Assembly: GCA_050330975.1 (NCBI GenBank)
Contig: JBHJHK010000142.1
Coordinates: forward strand, 1-5,622
DNA length: 5,622 nucleotides
DNA from: JBHJHK01 sp050330975
GTDB lineage: Bacteria > Pseudomonadota > Gammaproteobacteria > Competibacterales > Competibacteraceae
Direction of reading: 5' to 3'
Position numbers and translations under genes: made by a program. This document shows, one piece after another, positions 1 through 5,622 of the stretch. The stretch's first letter is position 1; each line of letters begins with the position of its first letter. A model generated the notes under the pieces. The model did not search any database. It was not told the DNA's origin and saw nothing but the letters and a program-made list of their open reading frames with translations.

Positions 1-12
1 GTGGCGCGTCAC
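1..12 (-). CDS. Possible start of the next ABC permease gene (DppC-type), cut by the window edge
   Basis: On the minus strand a GTG codon at 12-10 overlaps the TGA stop of the DppB-type permease in a GTGA arrangement and opens a frame (Val/Met-Thr-Arg-His) that runs off the left edge. Four-base overlaps of this sort are usual between translationally coupled genes. In peptide and nickel importer operons the order is binding protein, DppB-type permease, DppC-type permease, then ATPases, so a DppC-type permease is the expected product. That identity comes only from gene order, because four codons carry no family information. I see no clear Shine-Dalgarno sequence, which would fit coupling but does not prove it. 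The real start could also lie beyond the edge. Confidence 0.33.
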
Positions 13-932
13 GACCCGTGGCGAATCCGCGGATCGAGGAGGGCGTAGAGCAGGTCGATGACCAACGACACCAGGACCACGATGGTGGCAAAAAACAGGA
101 TAAAACCCTGGATGAGGGGATAGTCCCGGGCGAACACCGCCTCGATGGCCAGGCGTCCCACCCCGTTCCAGGCGAAGACGTTTTCCACCACGATGGCGCC
201 CCCCATGAGGTAGGCAAACTGCAGCCCCAACATGGCGACGATGGGCACCAGACCCGACCGCAGGGCGTGGCGGTAGAGCACGATGGCCTTGGGCAAGCCC
301 TTGGCGTGGGCGGTGCGGATAAAATCTTGATCGAAGACGTCGATCATCGCCGAGCGGGTGAGGCGGGCCAGCACCGCGGCGTTGGCCAGTCCCAGGGTTA
401 GGGCCGGCAGGACGAGGCTTCGCCAATCGCCCCCGGCCACCGGCAGCCACTCCAAGGTGAGGGCAAACAAAAACAACAGCAACAGCCCCAGCCAAAAGTG
501 GGGCATGGACACGCCGACGATGGCCACCGCCATGGCCCCGGCGTCCACCCAGGTCCCCCGGCGGTAGGCGGCCAAAAACCCCAGGCTCATCCCCACCACC
601 ACGGCGATGGACAAAGACGCCGAGGCCAGGGCCAAGGTGGGGGGAAAGCGGGTGAGGAGGATGTCCAGCACCGGCTGGTCGCCGACGATGGAGCGCCCTA
701 GATCACCTTGGAACAGCCGCGCCATGTACAAGCCGTACTGGATCCAAAGGGGTTCGTCGAGGCCGAGTTTGTCGCGGATGGCTTCGATATCCTCGGGGCT
801 CGACTGGAAGGTGGCGTACATGATCCGCACCGGGTCGCCGGGGGCGGCGTGGATCAGCAAGGTCACCACCACGGTGGTGACCCACACGGTCACCACGGCG
901 GCGGCTAGACGCTGGAGGAGGAAGCGCACCAC
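9..932 (-). CDS. DppB/OppB-type ABC transporter permease
   Basis: Inner-membrane permease subunit of a peptide-type ABC importer; with a second permease it would form the channel that accepts substrate from the periplasmic binding protein. The 307-residue product matches the DppB family in length and along its whole course. It has an N-terminal transmembrane helix (about 9-29) followed by the typical HAAPGDP segment (28-34). A periplasmic stretch then contains a KLGLDEPLWIQY-type motif (55-66) and GDLGRS (76-81). Further membrane segments lie near 99-122, 133-163, 171-190, 228-250 and 274-298. The cytoplasmic EAA loop is at about 203-230 (DFIRTAHAKGLPK...HALR, conserved Gly212), where the ATPase docks. 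The C-terminus, LLDPRIRHGS, is also characteristic. The frame stays open far upstream, but there it only shadows the binding-protein gene. Homology begins at tandem GTG codons (932-930 and 929-927), so I start at the first; the second is equally possible. No good Shine-Dalgarno is seen. Only 20 bases separate it from the upstream stop, so it is co-transcribed. Substrate (dipeptide, oligopeptide, nickel or other) cannot be read from the permease. Confidence 0.93.
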   Translation of the reverse strand: MVRFLLQRLAAAVVTVWVTTVVVTLLIHAAPGDPVRIMYATFQSSPEDIEAIRDKLGLDEPLWIQYGLYMARLFQGDLGRSIVGDQPVLDILLTRFPPTLALASASLSIAVVVGMSLGFLAAYRRGTWVDAGAMAVAIVGVSMPHFWLGLLLLFLFALTLEWLPVAGGDWRSLVLPALTLGLANAAVLARLTRSAMIDVFDQDFIRTAHAKGLPKAIVLYRHALRSGLVPIVAMLGLQFAYLMGGAIVVENVFAWNGVGRLAIEAVFARDYPLIQGFILFFATIVVLVSLVIDLLYALLDPRIRHGS

Positions 933-952
933 GGCGGGGCAAGGGGGCTCAC

Positions 953-2527
953 TTAGGGGTTTAGGGTCACGTCTTGGAACATGGGGTGAAGGAAGGCTCC
1001 CACCTTGAAGCCCTCCACCTCGGGGCGCACGGCAAATACCCACTCCCAGCCGGGGGTGTAGAGGCCGATGTGGACGGCCTTTTCCATCAGATAGCGGATC
1101 ACGTCTTGCACCGCCGCTAGGCGTTCCTCGGAGTCGATGGTGGTGCGGGTCTTCTCCAGCATGGCGTCGAGTTCGGGTGACTGATAGCCCGAGTAGGCTC
1201 CAGGGGAGTGCCACAGGGCATAGAGGATATCCGGGTCGTACCAACCCCAGGTCATCATGTCGAAGGTGCCGGGGGAGGGGTCGTTGGGGCTTTCGTTTTG
1301 GGCCTTGACCCGGGCATTCATGGTGCCGATGTCCATGATTTCGATACTGGCTTTGATGCCCACTTGGGCCAACTGGGCCTGGAAGATTTCGGCGAGTTTG
1401 TGGCGGTTGCCCCCGGTCCAGACGTACATGGTGGTCTCTAGGGGATTGGCGGGGCCATAGCCCAATTCCGCCAGCAGGGCCTTGGCCTTGTCGGGGTTGT
1501 AGGGATAGCCATATTGGCGGCAAAAGTCCTGGTCGTTGCCAAACACTCCCCGGGCGATGGGGCACCATTCCCGCTGGCTCAGGCCGCCGTAGATGATGTC
1601 GATGGCCATCTGGGGGTCGGTGGCGTGGGCCACGGCGCGCCTGGCGCGGATGTCATCAAAGGGGGGACGGCTGATGGTGAATTCCCAAAACACGTTTTGG
1701 CCGGTGTTCTCGGCCACCACGATCTCCAACTCACCGCGCTCTTTGATGGCGGGAATATCGTCAAAGGGGGGCTCGGCCACGTGGACTTCGCCGGTGCGCA
1801 GCGCCGCCAGCCGGGTCTGTGGCTCGGGGACGGTGCGGATGATCAAGCGATCCAGGTGGGGGGGGCCCGGGTTGGCCACGGGCTTGCCGAAGTTGCGATA
1901 GTCGGGATTTTTTTCCAGCACTACCACGTCTCCCTTGACCCACTCCACCAGTTTGAACGGGCCAGTGCCGATGGCGGTGCTGGCACCGAATTCGGGATGG
2001 GTGTTGCTGTTGCAAATCATGGAGGAAAAGCTGTCGGCCAAAAACGGCAAAAACGCCCCAAAACGGCTGGCGAGATCGACTTGAAACGTCAGTGGGTCGA
2101 TGACCTCGACGGACTCGATGGGACCCCAGCTGGTCCTAGTGAGGCTGGGCTCGTCGCCAAAGGCTCGGTCGATGGTGAACTTGACATCATCGGCGTCAAA
2201 GGCCGAGCCGTCGTGACAAACCAACCCTTCCTGGAGTTGGAAGGTATAGCGAGTGCCATCGTCAGACACGGTCCAAGCCTTGGCCAAGTTGGGCTGAGGT
2301 TGGCCCTGGTCGTCGAAGGCCAAGAGGGTGTCATAGATCTGATCCCATACCTGCATGGACAAGGTGCTGGTGGCCCGGTGGGGGTCGAGAGAATCGATAT
2401 CGCCATAGCGGGCCCAGACGAGTTCACTGGCCCGGGCGGACAAGGCGAGAAGGGCGAGCGCCGTCAGTAACAAAACCGAGGCGACAACGGGATGGGCGGA
2501 CGAGTTTGGAGAGCTCAATGGCATCAT
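953..2527 (-). CDS. Periplasmic solute-binding protein of the DppA/OppA family (SBP_bac_5)
   Basis: Extracytoplasmic receptor of the importer: it captures the substrate, probably a peptide, in the periplasm and delivers it to the permease. The 524-residue product is of normal family length. Residues 1-33 are a signal peptide. Family landmarks follow: the LAKAWTVSDDGTRYTFQL segment with CHDGSAFDADDVKFTIDRA (about 80-122), GTGPFKLVEW (187-196), a middle lobe with LAALRTGEVHVAEPPFDDI (about 240-258), and the C-terminal pattern FDMMTWGWYDPDILYALW (about 422-439) followed by the SPELDAMLEKTR helix (450-461). Four cysteines (104, 172, 322, 336) remain in the mature protein. I start at the first of tandem ATG codons (2527-2525). 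The frame stays open to an ATG at 2659-2657, but the added 44 residues resemble no signal or domain and would bury the signal peptide. The Shine-Dalgarno is weak. It is the first gene of the operon, with a 20-base gap to the permease. Exact substrate is unknown; related proteins bind di- or oligopeptides, nickel, glutathione or sugars. Confidence 0.93.
   Translation of the reverse strand: MMPLSSPNSSAHPVVASVLLLTALALLALSARASELVWARYGDIDSLDPHRATSTLSMQVWDQIYDTLLAFDDQGQPQPNLAKAWTVSDDGTRYTFQLQEGLVCHDGSAFDADDVKFTIDRAFGDEPSLTRTSWGPIESVEVIDPLTFQVDLASRFGAFLPFLADSFSSMICNSNTHPEFGASTAIGTGPFKLVEWVKGDVVVLEKNPDYRNFGKPVANPGPPHLDRLIIRTVPEPQTRLAALRTGEVHVAEPPFDDIPAIKERGELEIVVAENTGQNVFWEFTISRPPFDDIRARRAVAHATDPQMAIDIIYGGLSQREWCPIARGVFGNDQDFCRQYGYPYNPDKAKALLAELGYGPANPLETTMYVWTGGNRHKLAEIFQAQLAQVGIKASIEIMDIGTMNARVKAQNESPNDPSPGTFDMMTWGWYDPDILYALWHSPGAYSGYQSPELDAMLEKTRTTIDSEERLAAVQDVIRYLMEKAVHIGLYTPGWEWVFAVRPEVEGFKVGAFLHPMFQDVTLNP
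2429..2527 (-). other. Signal peptide of the solute-binding protein
   Basis: Codons 1-33 encode a short polar start, a hydrophobic core (VVASVLLLTALALLAL, about 14-29) and a typical signal peptidase I site, Ala-Arg-Ala before Ser34. There is no lipobox cysteine, so the protein should be a free periplasmic protein, as is usual in Gram-negative bacteria, and not a lipoprotein. The n-region is odd: it has no Lys or Arg, only His12. Basic residues (Arg-Ile-Arg-His) are encoded just upstream of the chosen ATG, but no start codon lies close before them. Confidence 0.8.
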
Positions 2528-2836
2528 GATGTTGTGACGGATCCGTTGTGGGTGGGGGGACCAAAGGCATCGACGGTCTGCGATGATGAAATTGGTTGCA
2601 GCCGGTGCAGAATGGATGCCAGGGACGTCCATGCCCGTTTTTAAGGCCATAGGCCCCATCAGGGGGTTATTTTTGCCGCCTCGAAGGTACTAAAAAGGTG
2701 CGATTGCTTCATTTTGAGGCGTGTATGGCCCATGGCAACGATCGCTAAATCCCGGATCGGCGGCGGGGATCGCCATCCCGCGACCTTTGCCGCGACCTCT
2801 TTTTTCCCAGCCTCGGCTGTAACTAACCCAACAGTA

Positions 2837-2894
2837 GTGGGGATTGATAAATATCATGGTCCCCCGGAGGGCGATCTGTCTTTATTAATCCCAC
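2837..2894. repeat. Long imperfect inverted repeat in the divergent region
   Basis: The left arm GGGATTGATAAA (2840-2851) is nearly the reverse complement of TTTATTAATCCC (2881-2892). In RNA read from the plus strand all twelve positions pair, with one G-U at 2846/2886. Two further pairs (2837-2838 with 2893-2894) follow a bulged G at 2839. The loop is 29 bases (2852-2880) and contains a small CCC...GGG element that could pair on its own. There is no U-run directly after the right arm, so it does not look like an ordinary Rho-independent terminator. It lies about 310 bases before the binding-protein start and about 160 bases before the kinase start. It could be a protein-binding site, a structured transcript, or a remnant of a small repeat element; no family is recognised. 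Confidence 0.6.
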
Positions 2895-2988
2895 AACTCC
2901 GCAAAGGCCCAACACCCCTTCCACAGGCTCGGGTTGAAGTGCCTAGGTCACAACAGGCCGACTCGATTGGGCTTTTAGCGCAATAAAA

Positions 2989-3016
2989 ATAACTGCGAAT
3001 GAGCTGTGTGTTTAAT
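2989..3016 (+). promoter_or_regulatory. Possible sigma70-type promoter for the hybrid kinase gene
   Basis: A TTTAAT hexamer at 3011-3016 matches the -10 consensus TATAAT at five of six bases. Sixteen bases upstream, ATAACT (2989-2994) matches TTGACA at only three of six. Transcription would begin near 3023 and give a leader of about 30 bases ending in the strong ribosome site at 3043-3048. The position and the -10 match are good and the -35 is poor, so the promoter may depend on an activator or may be wrong. Confidence 0.35.
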
Positions 3017-3042
3017 TCATACCAAGGGTCATAAGCCCACCC

Positions 3043-3048
3043 GGGAGG
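3043..3048 (+). promoter_or_regulatory. Strong Shine-Dalgarno sequence of the hybrid kinase gene
   Basis: GGGAGG at 3043-3048 ends four bases before the ATG at 3053. The spacing is a little short but workable, and it is the best ribosome site in the window. It supports the ATG at 3053 as the true start even though the first 60 or so residues match no known domain. Confidence 0.75.
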
Positions 3049-3052
3049 CGAG

Positions 3053-4519
3053 ATGTCCACAATCGACAATGACAGCGAACTCCACTTCTACCACACAATC
3101 CCATCAACCCACTGCCGTTCGGCCCCCTTTGAAGACTTATCGGGTTCCCCTCGGGGGACTAGCGCCGTCACCAGTCACCTCGATGGGGGACTCGCTGACC
3201 CAGCTTCTGCCACCGACCTCACCTGGGGGCGACTAGATAGTGACCATAGGGAATCTTTGGTGACCACCAATCGACAACTCAGACAGCGGATTGATGACCT
3301 GGAGAAACGATTACAGGAGCTGGAGTCCGCCCGAAGGGAGGCTTTGGCCGTCAGTGCTCACCTGAGCCACGAGATCCGCTCGCCATTGACCGTCCTGCTG
3401 AGCTGTGCCGATCGCCTCGCCGCAGATCTCGTGGAGTCCCCACAACAGCAACTCGCCGAGGCCATCGTCCGCAGTGGTCGTCACCTATTGACGTTGGTCA
3501 ACGACGGCCTCGATTGGAGCAAAATCGAGGCGGGGAAGGGGACATCGACCCCCCAAACCGTGGTTCTAATGCCTTTTTTGAGGGAAGTCCACGAGCTCAT
3601 GGGCTGGCGCGCCAAGGAGCGGGGACTCGGGTTGTATCTGGACTGCGCTACGCCCTTGCCGGCGACCCTCACTACCGACCCCGTGGGGCTAAAACAGATT
3701 CTGTTCAACCTCCTGGCCAATGCCATTCAGTTCACCCAGCGAGGGGAAATACGGCTGCAGGTGACTTACCAGGATGTCCGTGACAGACCGGGAGGACAGC
3801 TGCAGTTTGCCGTCATCGACACCGGGATGGGCCTCGACCTGGAACAATGCCAGCGGGTTTTTGAGCCCTTTTACCGGGTCCGCCCAGGCGTCGACGGGGA
3901 CTCCGGCGGCACGGGGTTGGGGTTGGCCATCAGCCGCCGCCTCGCCGCTTTGCTGGGGGGAGAGCTCACCGTTACCAGTGTCCCGCGGCGAGGTAGCACC
4001 TTTGCCCTAACCCTGGGGCTTGGCCCACCCCCCAGGGGGCCTTGGAGTGAACCCCAGGTGGTCGCCTTTGGCCAAGGTGTTGTGAGCCCCTCCCCCGACC
4101 TGAGTCCAAGGGATTCCCCCCCCGGCCAGCAGGAGGGAGAAGACGAGGAGTGTCCCCCAGCGACGCGGGTATTGGAGGTGGACGACGACGAGGACGTGGG
4201 TTCGGCTATGGCCCTGGTGCTGAGCCACGCCGGCTATGACATCACCATCGCCACCTGTGGAGCGACGGCCCTGGCGACGGCGGCGACCCGAAGTTTCGAC
4301 GCCGTGTTGATCGACATCCACCTGCCGGACCAGGACGGTTTTTCTTTGGCCTCGGCCCTGCGGGCCCAACCCACCATGGCCAAGGCGCTGTTTGTCGCCC
4401 TGTCGGGTGACGGTCACGCCGCCTTGGAGGATAGGCGCAGCGTCTTTGACCACTGCTTGACCAAGCCCGCCGACCTCGCCGCCCTCGAGGGGTTGTTGGC
4501 CCGACGGGGGAAACCCTAG
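3053..4519 (+). CDS. Soluble hybrid sensor histidine kinase with C-terminal receiver domain
   Basis: A 488-residue phosphorelay protein that should autophosphorylate on histidine and pass the phosphate to its own receiver aspartate. Residues 1-65 are polar, rich in Ser/Thr/Pro, and match no domain. Residues 66-100 are a likely coiled coil. HisKA (about 100-165) carries the H box SHEIRSP with His106. The HATPase domain (about 205-322) has an N box with Asn219 and Asn223, a G1 box Asp-Thr-Gly-Met-Gly (256-260), an F box Phe-Glu-Pro-Phe (270-273) and a G2 box Gly-Gly-Thr-Gly-Leu-Gly-Leu (285-291). A Pro/Gly/Glu-rich linker (323-370) leads to a receiver (371-486) with acidic residues Asp377/Asp378, phospho-acceptor Asp421, Ser451 and Lys471-Pro472. 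All catalytic residues are present, so both modules should be active. No transmembrane segment and no PAS, GAF or other input domain is visible, suggesting a cytoplasmic kinase that senses through a partner or its N-terminus. No HPt domain or output regulator is in the window. The gene diverges from the importer operon and converges on the gene to its right. Confidence 0.93.
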   Translation: MSTIDNDSELHFYHTIPSTHCRSAPFEDLSGSPRGTSAVTSHLDGGLADPASATDLTWGRLDSDHRESLVTTNRQLRQRIDDLEKRLQELESARREALAVSAHLSHEIRSPLTVLLSCADRLAADLVESPQQQLAEAIVRSGRHLLTLVNDGLDWSKIEAGKGTSTPQTVVLMPFLREVHELMGWRAKERGLGLYLDCATPLPATLTTDPVGLKQILFNLLANAIQFTQRGEIRLQVTYQDVRDRPGGQLQFAVIDTGMGLDLEQCQRVFEPFYRVRPGVDGDSGGTGLGLAISRRLAALLGGELTVTSVPRRGSTFALTLGLGPPPRGPWSEPQVVAFGQGVVSPSPDLSPRDSPPGQQEGEDEECPPATRVLEVDDDEDVGSAMALVLSHAGYDITIATCGATALATAATRSFDAVLIDIHLPDQDGFSLASALRAQPTMAKALFVALSGDGHAALEDRRSVFDHCLTKPADLAALEGLLARRGKP

Positions 4520-4533
4520 GGGCGGTGGGCGCG

Positions 4534-5622
4534 TCACGCCAGCGTCGCGTCTCCCGCCGCCTGGGGGGGGTTCCCCCTTGGGGCGGTGTCCGCCGCCCCG
4601 AGGGCGAGGTGGTTCGCCGTTACCGCCGCCAATTGCCCCCACAGGGCGTCGATTTCGCCATAGCCCCCCAGATCAAACACCAAGGCCTCATCGGTCTCCA
4701 AGTCCAACAGGGTCAAAGTTTGGACCACCCTCAGGGTGACCAATTGTTCCGTCCACGGCGTGGGGTTGCGGGTGATTTCCTCCAGGAGGCGTCTGGCTCG
4801 GGCGTCGGTGTCGAATCCTTCTGTCGTGGCCGTGAGGCTCACCAGGGCCCGAAAAACCCCGTCTCGATACCAGTGGCGCCGCCCCCGATGGCGCCGGCGG
4901 GTCAGTTCGGCCTCGCTCAACACCGCGCCTTTAAAGGGCAAACACCAGTCGCGGCCACGGTGGTGCCACCAGTATTCGAACTCCCGGTGCTGACGACGCA
5001 GGGTTTTGGAACCCAACAGCCGCCAACCGTCGTCCAAGCGTCTCAAGGGACGGGTTATCCAGGCCGTGAAATGGTGCCACTGCCAGCGCCACCAGGGGCC
5101 CCTGGGTTTGGCGCACAACTGTCTGAGCTGGCGCCGCAGGCGGATGCGGGCCCCCAATAGCCCCTTGAGCTGGCCGTAGTCCACCACATAGGCGGTGGTG
5201 ATGGCCCGGAGAATCTCCCCCGGCGGATGGATGGTGTTCAATTGCCGCAACGCCTCGACCGTCAGGCCCTCGTGTTTGAGGAACACCTTGAGCCTGCGCA
5301 AGTCCCCACGGGTGGTGGCGATGAGGTGGTTGAAGGCCTCCCGGCGGGCCAAAGACACGCCGATGCGCTGTAAATCCCCCTGGATTTGGGCCGTGGCGAT
5401 GGGGCGATTGTCGTCTCCGGGTAGGGGGAGGCCCAAGTACTCCACATCGAGTCGGGCTCGCAGCTTGGCAACCGCCAAGAACACCGGCCGGCGCATGCGG
5501 TGGAGCTTGCGCACCGCCACGTCAAACCCCCCCGCTGCCACCCCGTCGGCTTCAAAGTTGTGGCCCTTGGGATCCCGCAGATCCACGAGGGTGCGGCGCA
5601 ACCAGCCCACCCCCAGGCCCAC
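4534..5622 (-). CDS. Uncharacterised Arg/Trp/His-rich protein, possibly incomplete at its N-terminus
   Basis: I do not recognise this protein. The frame is open for 362 codons from the right edge to a TGA at 4536-4534. A GTG sits exactly at the edge (5622-5620), so the true start may be there, outside the window, or at an internal codon such as the ATG at 5496. The middle (about 145-255) is strongly basic and aromatic, with Arg-rich helices and Trp/His clusters such as WWRWQWHH (177-184) and EYWWHHRGRDW (216-226). The last 100 residues are more acidic, with EGFDTDARARRLLEEITRNP (278-297) and a VVQTLTLLDLETDEALVFDL segment (319-338) that looks like an ordinary folded domain. No signal peptide, convincing membrane helix, nucleotide-binding motif or metal-binding cysteine pattern is visible; the two cysteines (170, 227) are far apart. 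It converges on the kinase gene with 14 bases between stops. A C8 tract near its 3' end is noted separately. That the frame is a real gene rests on its length and the protein-like N- and C-terminal parts. Confidence 0.7.
   Translation of the reverse strand: MGLGVGWLRRTLVDLRDPKGHNFEADGVAAGGFDVAVRKLHRMRRPVFLAVAKLRARLDVEYLGLPLPGDDNRPIATAQIQGDLQRIGVSLARREAFNHLIATTRGDLRRLKVFLKHEGLTVEALRQLNTIHPPGEILRAITTAYVVDYGQLKGLLGARIRLRRQLRQLCAKPRGPWWRWQWHHFTAWITRPLRRLDDGWRLLGSKTLRRQHREFEYWWHHRGRDWCLPFKGAVLSEAELTRRRHRGRRHWYRDGVFRALVSLTATTEGFDTDARARRLLEEITRNPTPWTEQLVTLRVVQTLTLLDLETDEALVFDLGGYGEIDALWGQLAAVTANHLALGAADTAPRGNPPQAAGDATLA

Larger units (their letters stand above)
2528..3052. other. Divergent intergenic region between the importer operon and the hybrid kinase gene
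   Basis: This 525-base stretch separates genes transcribed away from each other, so it should hold both promoters. It is more A/T-rich than the flanking genes in patches, especially about 2841-2892 and 2973-3020. Open frames inside it (for example 2714-2986 plus and 2854-3069 minus) lack good ribosome sites and recognisable protein character, and I regard them as chance. The clearest structure is an inverted repeat at 2837-2894, described separately. A smaller imperfect hairpin lies at 2763-2781 (arms 2763-2770 and 2775-2781, one bulged G). I could not find a convincing sigma70 promoter for the minus-strand importer operon, nor any tRNA or CRISPR-like repeat. Confidence 0.8.

Noticed and set aside
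933..1568. Extended open frame upstream of the permease start, which would make a protein of about 519 residues
   Set aside because: The added part lies wholly inside the binding-protein gene in another frame, has low-complexity Arg/Pro/Gly/His composition, and family homology starts only at the GTG codons at 932-927.
1514..2470. Open frame of 318 codons on the plus strand, antisense to the binding-protein gene
   Set aside because: It mirrors a strongly supported gene and has the Gly/Val/Asp-rich composition of an antisense shadow in GC-rich DNA; no motif or ribosome site was seen.
2654..2671. CCCC-ATCA-GGGG hairpin followed by a T-rich stretch on the plus strand, resembling a terminator
   Set aside because: The stem is only four pairs and no plus-strand gene ends there; in the sense of the minus-strand operon the T-run is on the wrong side.
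2714..2986. Small open frame (90 codons, TTG start) in the divergent region
   Set aside because: No Shine-Dalgarno, rare start codon, no recognisable protein pattern, and it runs over the inverted repeat and the A/T-rich area before the kinase promoter.
2854..3069. Small minus-strand frame (71 codons) overlapping the kinase start
   Set aside because: It begins inside the kinase gene, crosses the putative promoter and inverted repeat, and shows no protein-like conservation signals that I can see.
4520..4577. Possible bidirectional terminator between the convergent genes
   Set aside because: GGCG/CGCC (4528-4540) and GGGGG-TT-CCCCC (4566-4577) can pair, but the stem is short or the loop too small, and no U-run follows on either strand.
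4007..4642. Minus-strand frame of 211 codons opposite the kinase receiver
   Set aside because: Pro/Gly-rich shadow of the kinase gene; relevant only as the frame that a C insertion in the neighbouring gene would enter.
4525..5160. Plus-strand frame of 211 codons opposite the unknown gene
   Set aside because: Gln/Pro/Gly-rich composition typical of an antisense shadow and no ribosome site. The minus-strand frame is longer and more protein-like, though this choice is less certain than for the other genes.

Overview
The window looks like a piece of chromosome from a GC-rich Gram-negative bacterium, most likely a member of the Pseudomonadota. Three things point that way: the strong G/C bias with many runs of G or C, a solute-binding protein with an ordinary signal peptidase I signal instead of a lipoprotein signal, and a hybrid sensor kinase. 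I cannot place it more finely from sequence reading alone.

Layout, left to right. Positions 1-2527 (minus strand) hold the first genes of a peptide-type ABC importer operon, read right to left: a periplasmic solute-binding protein of the DppA/OppA family (953-2527), a DppB-type permease (9-932), and apparently the first codons of the next gene, probably a DppC-type permease, overlapping the permease stop by GTGA at the left edge. Positions 2528-3052 are a 525-base non-coding region between divergent genes. It carries a long imperfect inverted repeat (2837-2894), a plausible promoter and a strong Shine-Dalgarno sequence for the rightward gene. Positions 3053-4519 (plus strand) encode a soluble hybrid histidine kinase with a complete HisKA, HATPase and receiver core, but no recognised sensor domain and no membrane segment. 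Converging on it from the right, with 14 bases between stop codons, is a minus-strand gene (4534-5622, possibly incomplete at its N-terminus) for an Arg/Trp/His-rich protein that I do not recognise.

How the genes might work together: the importer genes form one transcription unit whose ATPase components would lie beyond the left edge. The divergent kinase shares the upstream region with the importer, so a regulatory link is possible, but nothing in the sequence shows one. No DNA-binding response regulator is visible in the window.

I found no convincing new system. The points most worth checking are the long inverted repeat in the divergent region, the unknown Arg/Trp-rich protein, and 8-base C tracts in the coding strand of three genes. 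Two of those tracts sit where slippage would have a specific effect: loss of the kinase receiver domain, or a C-terminal extension of the unknown protein.
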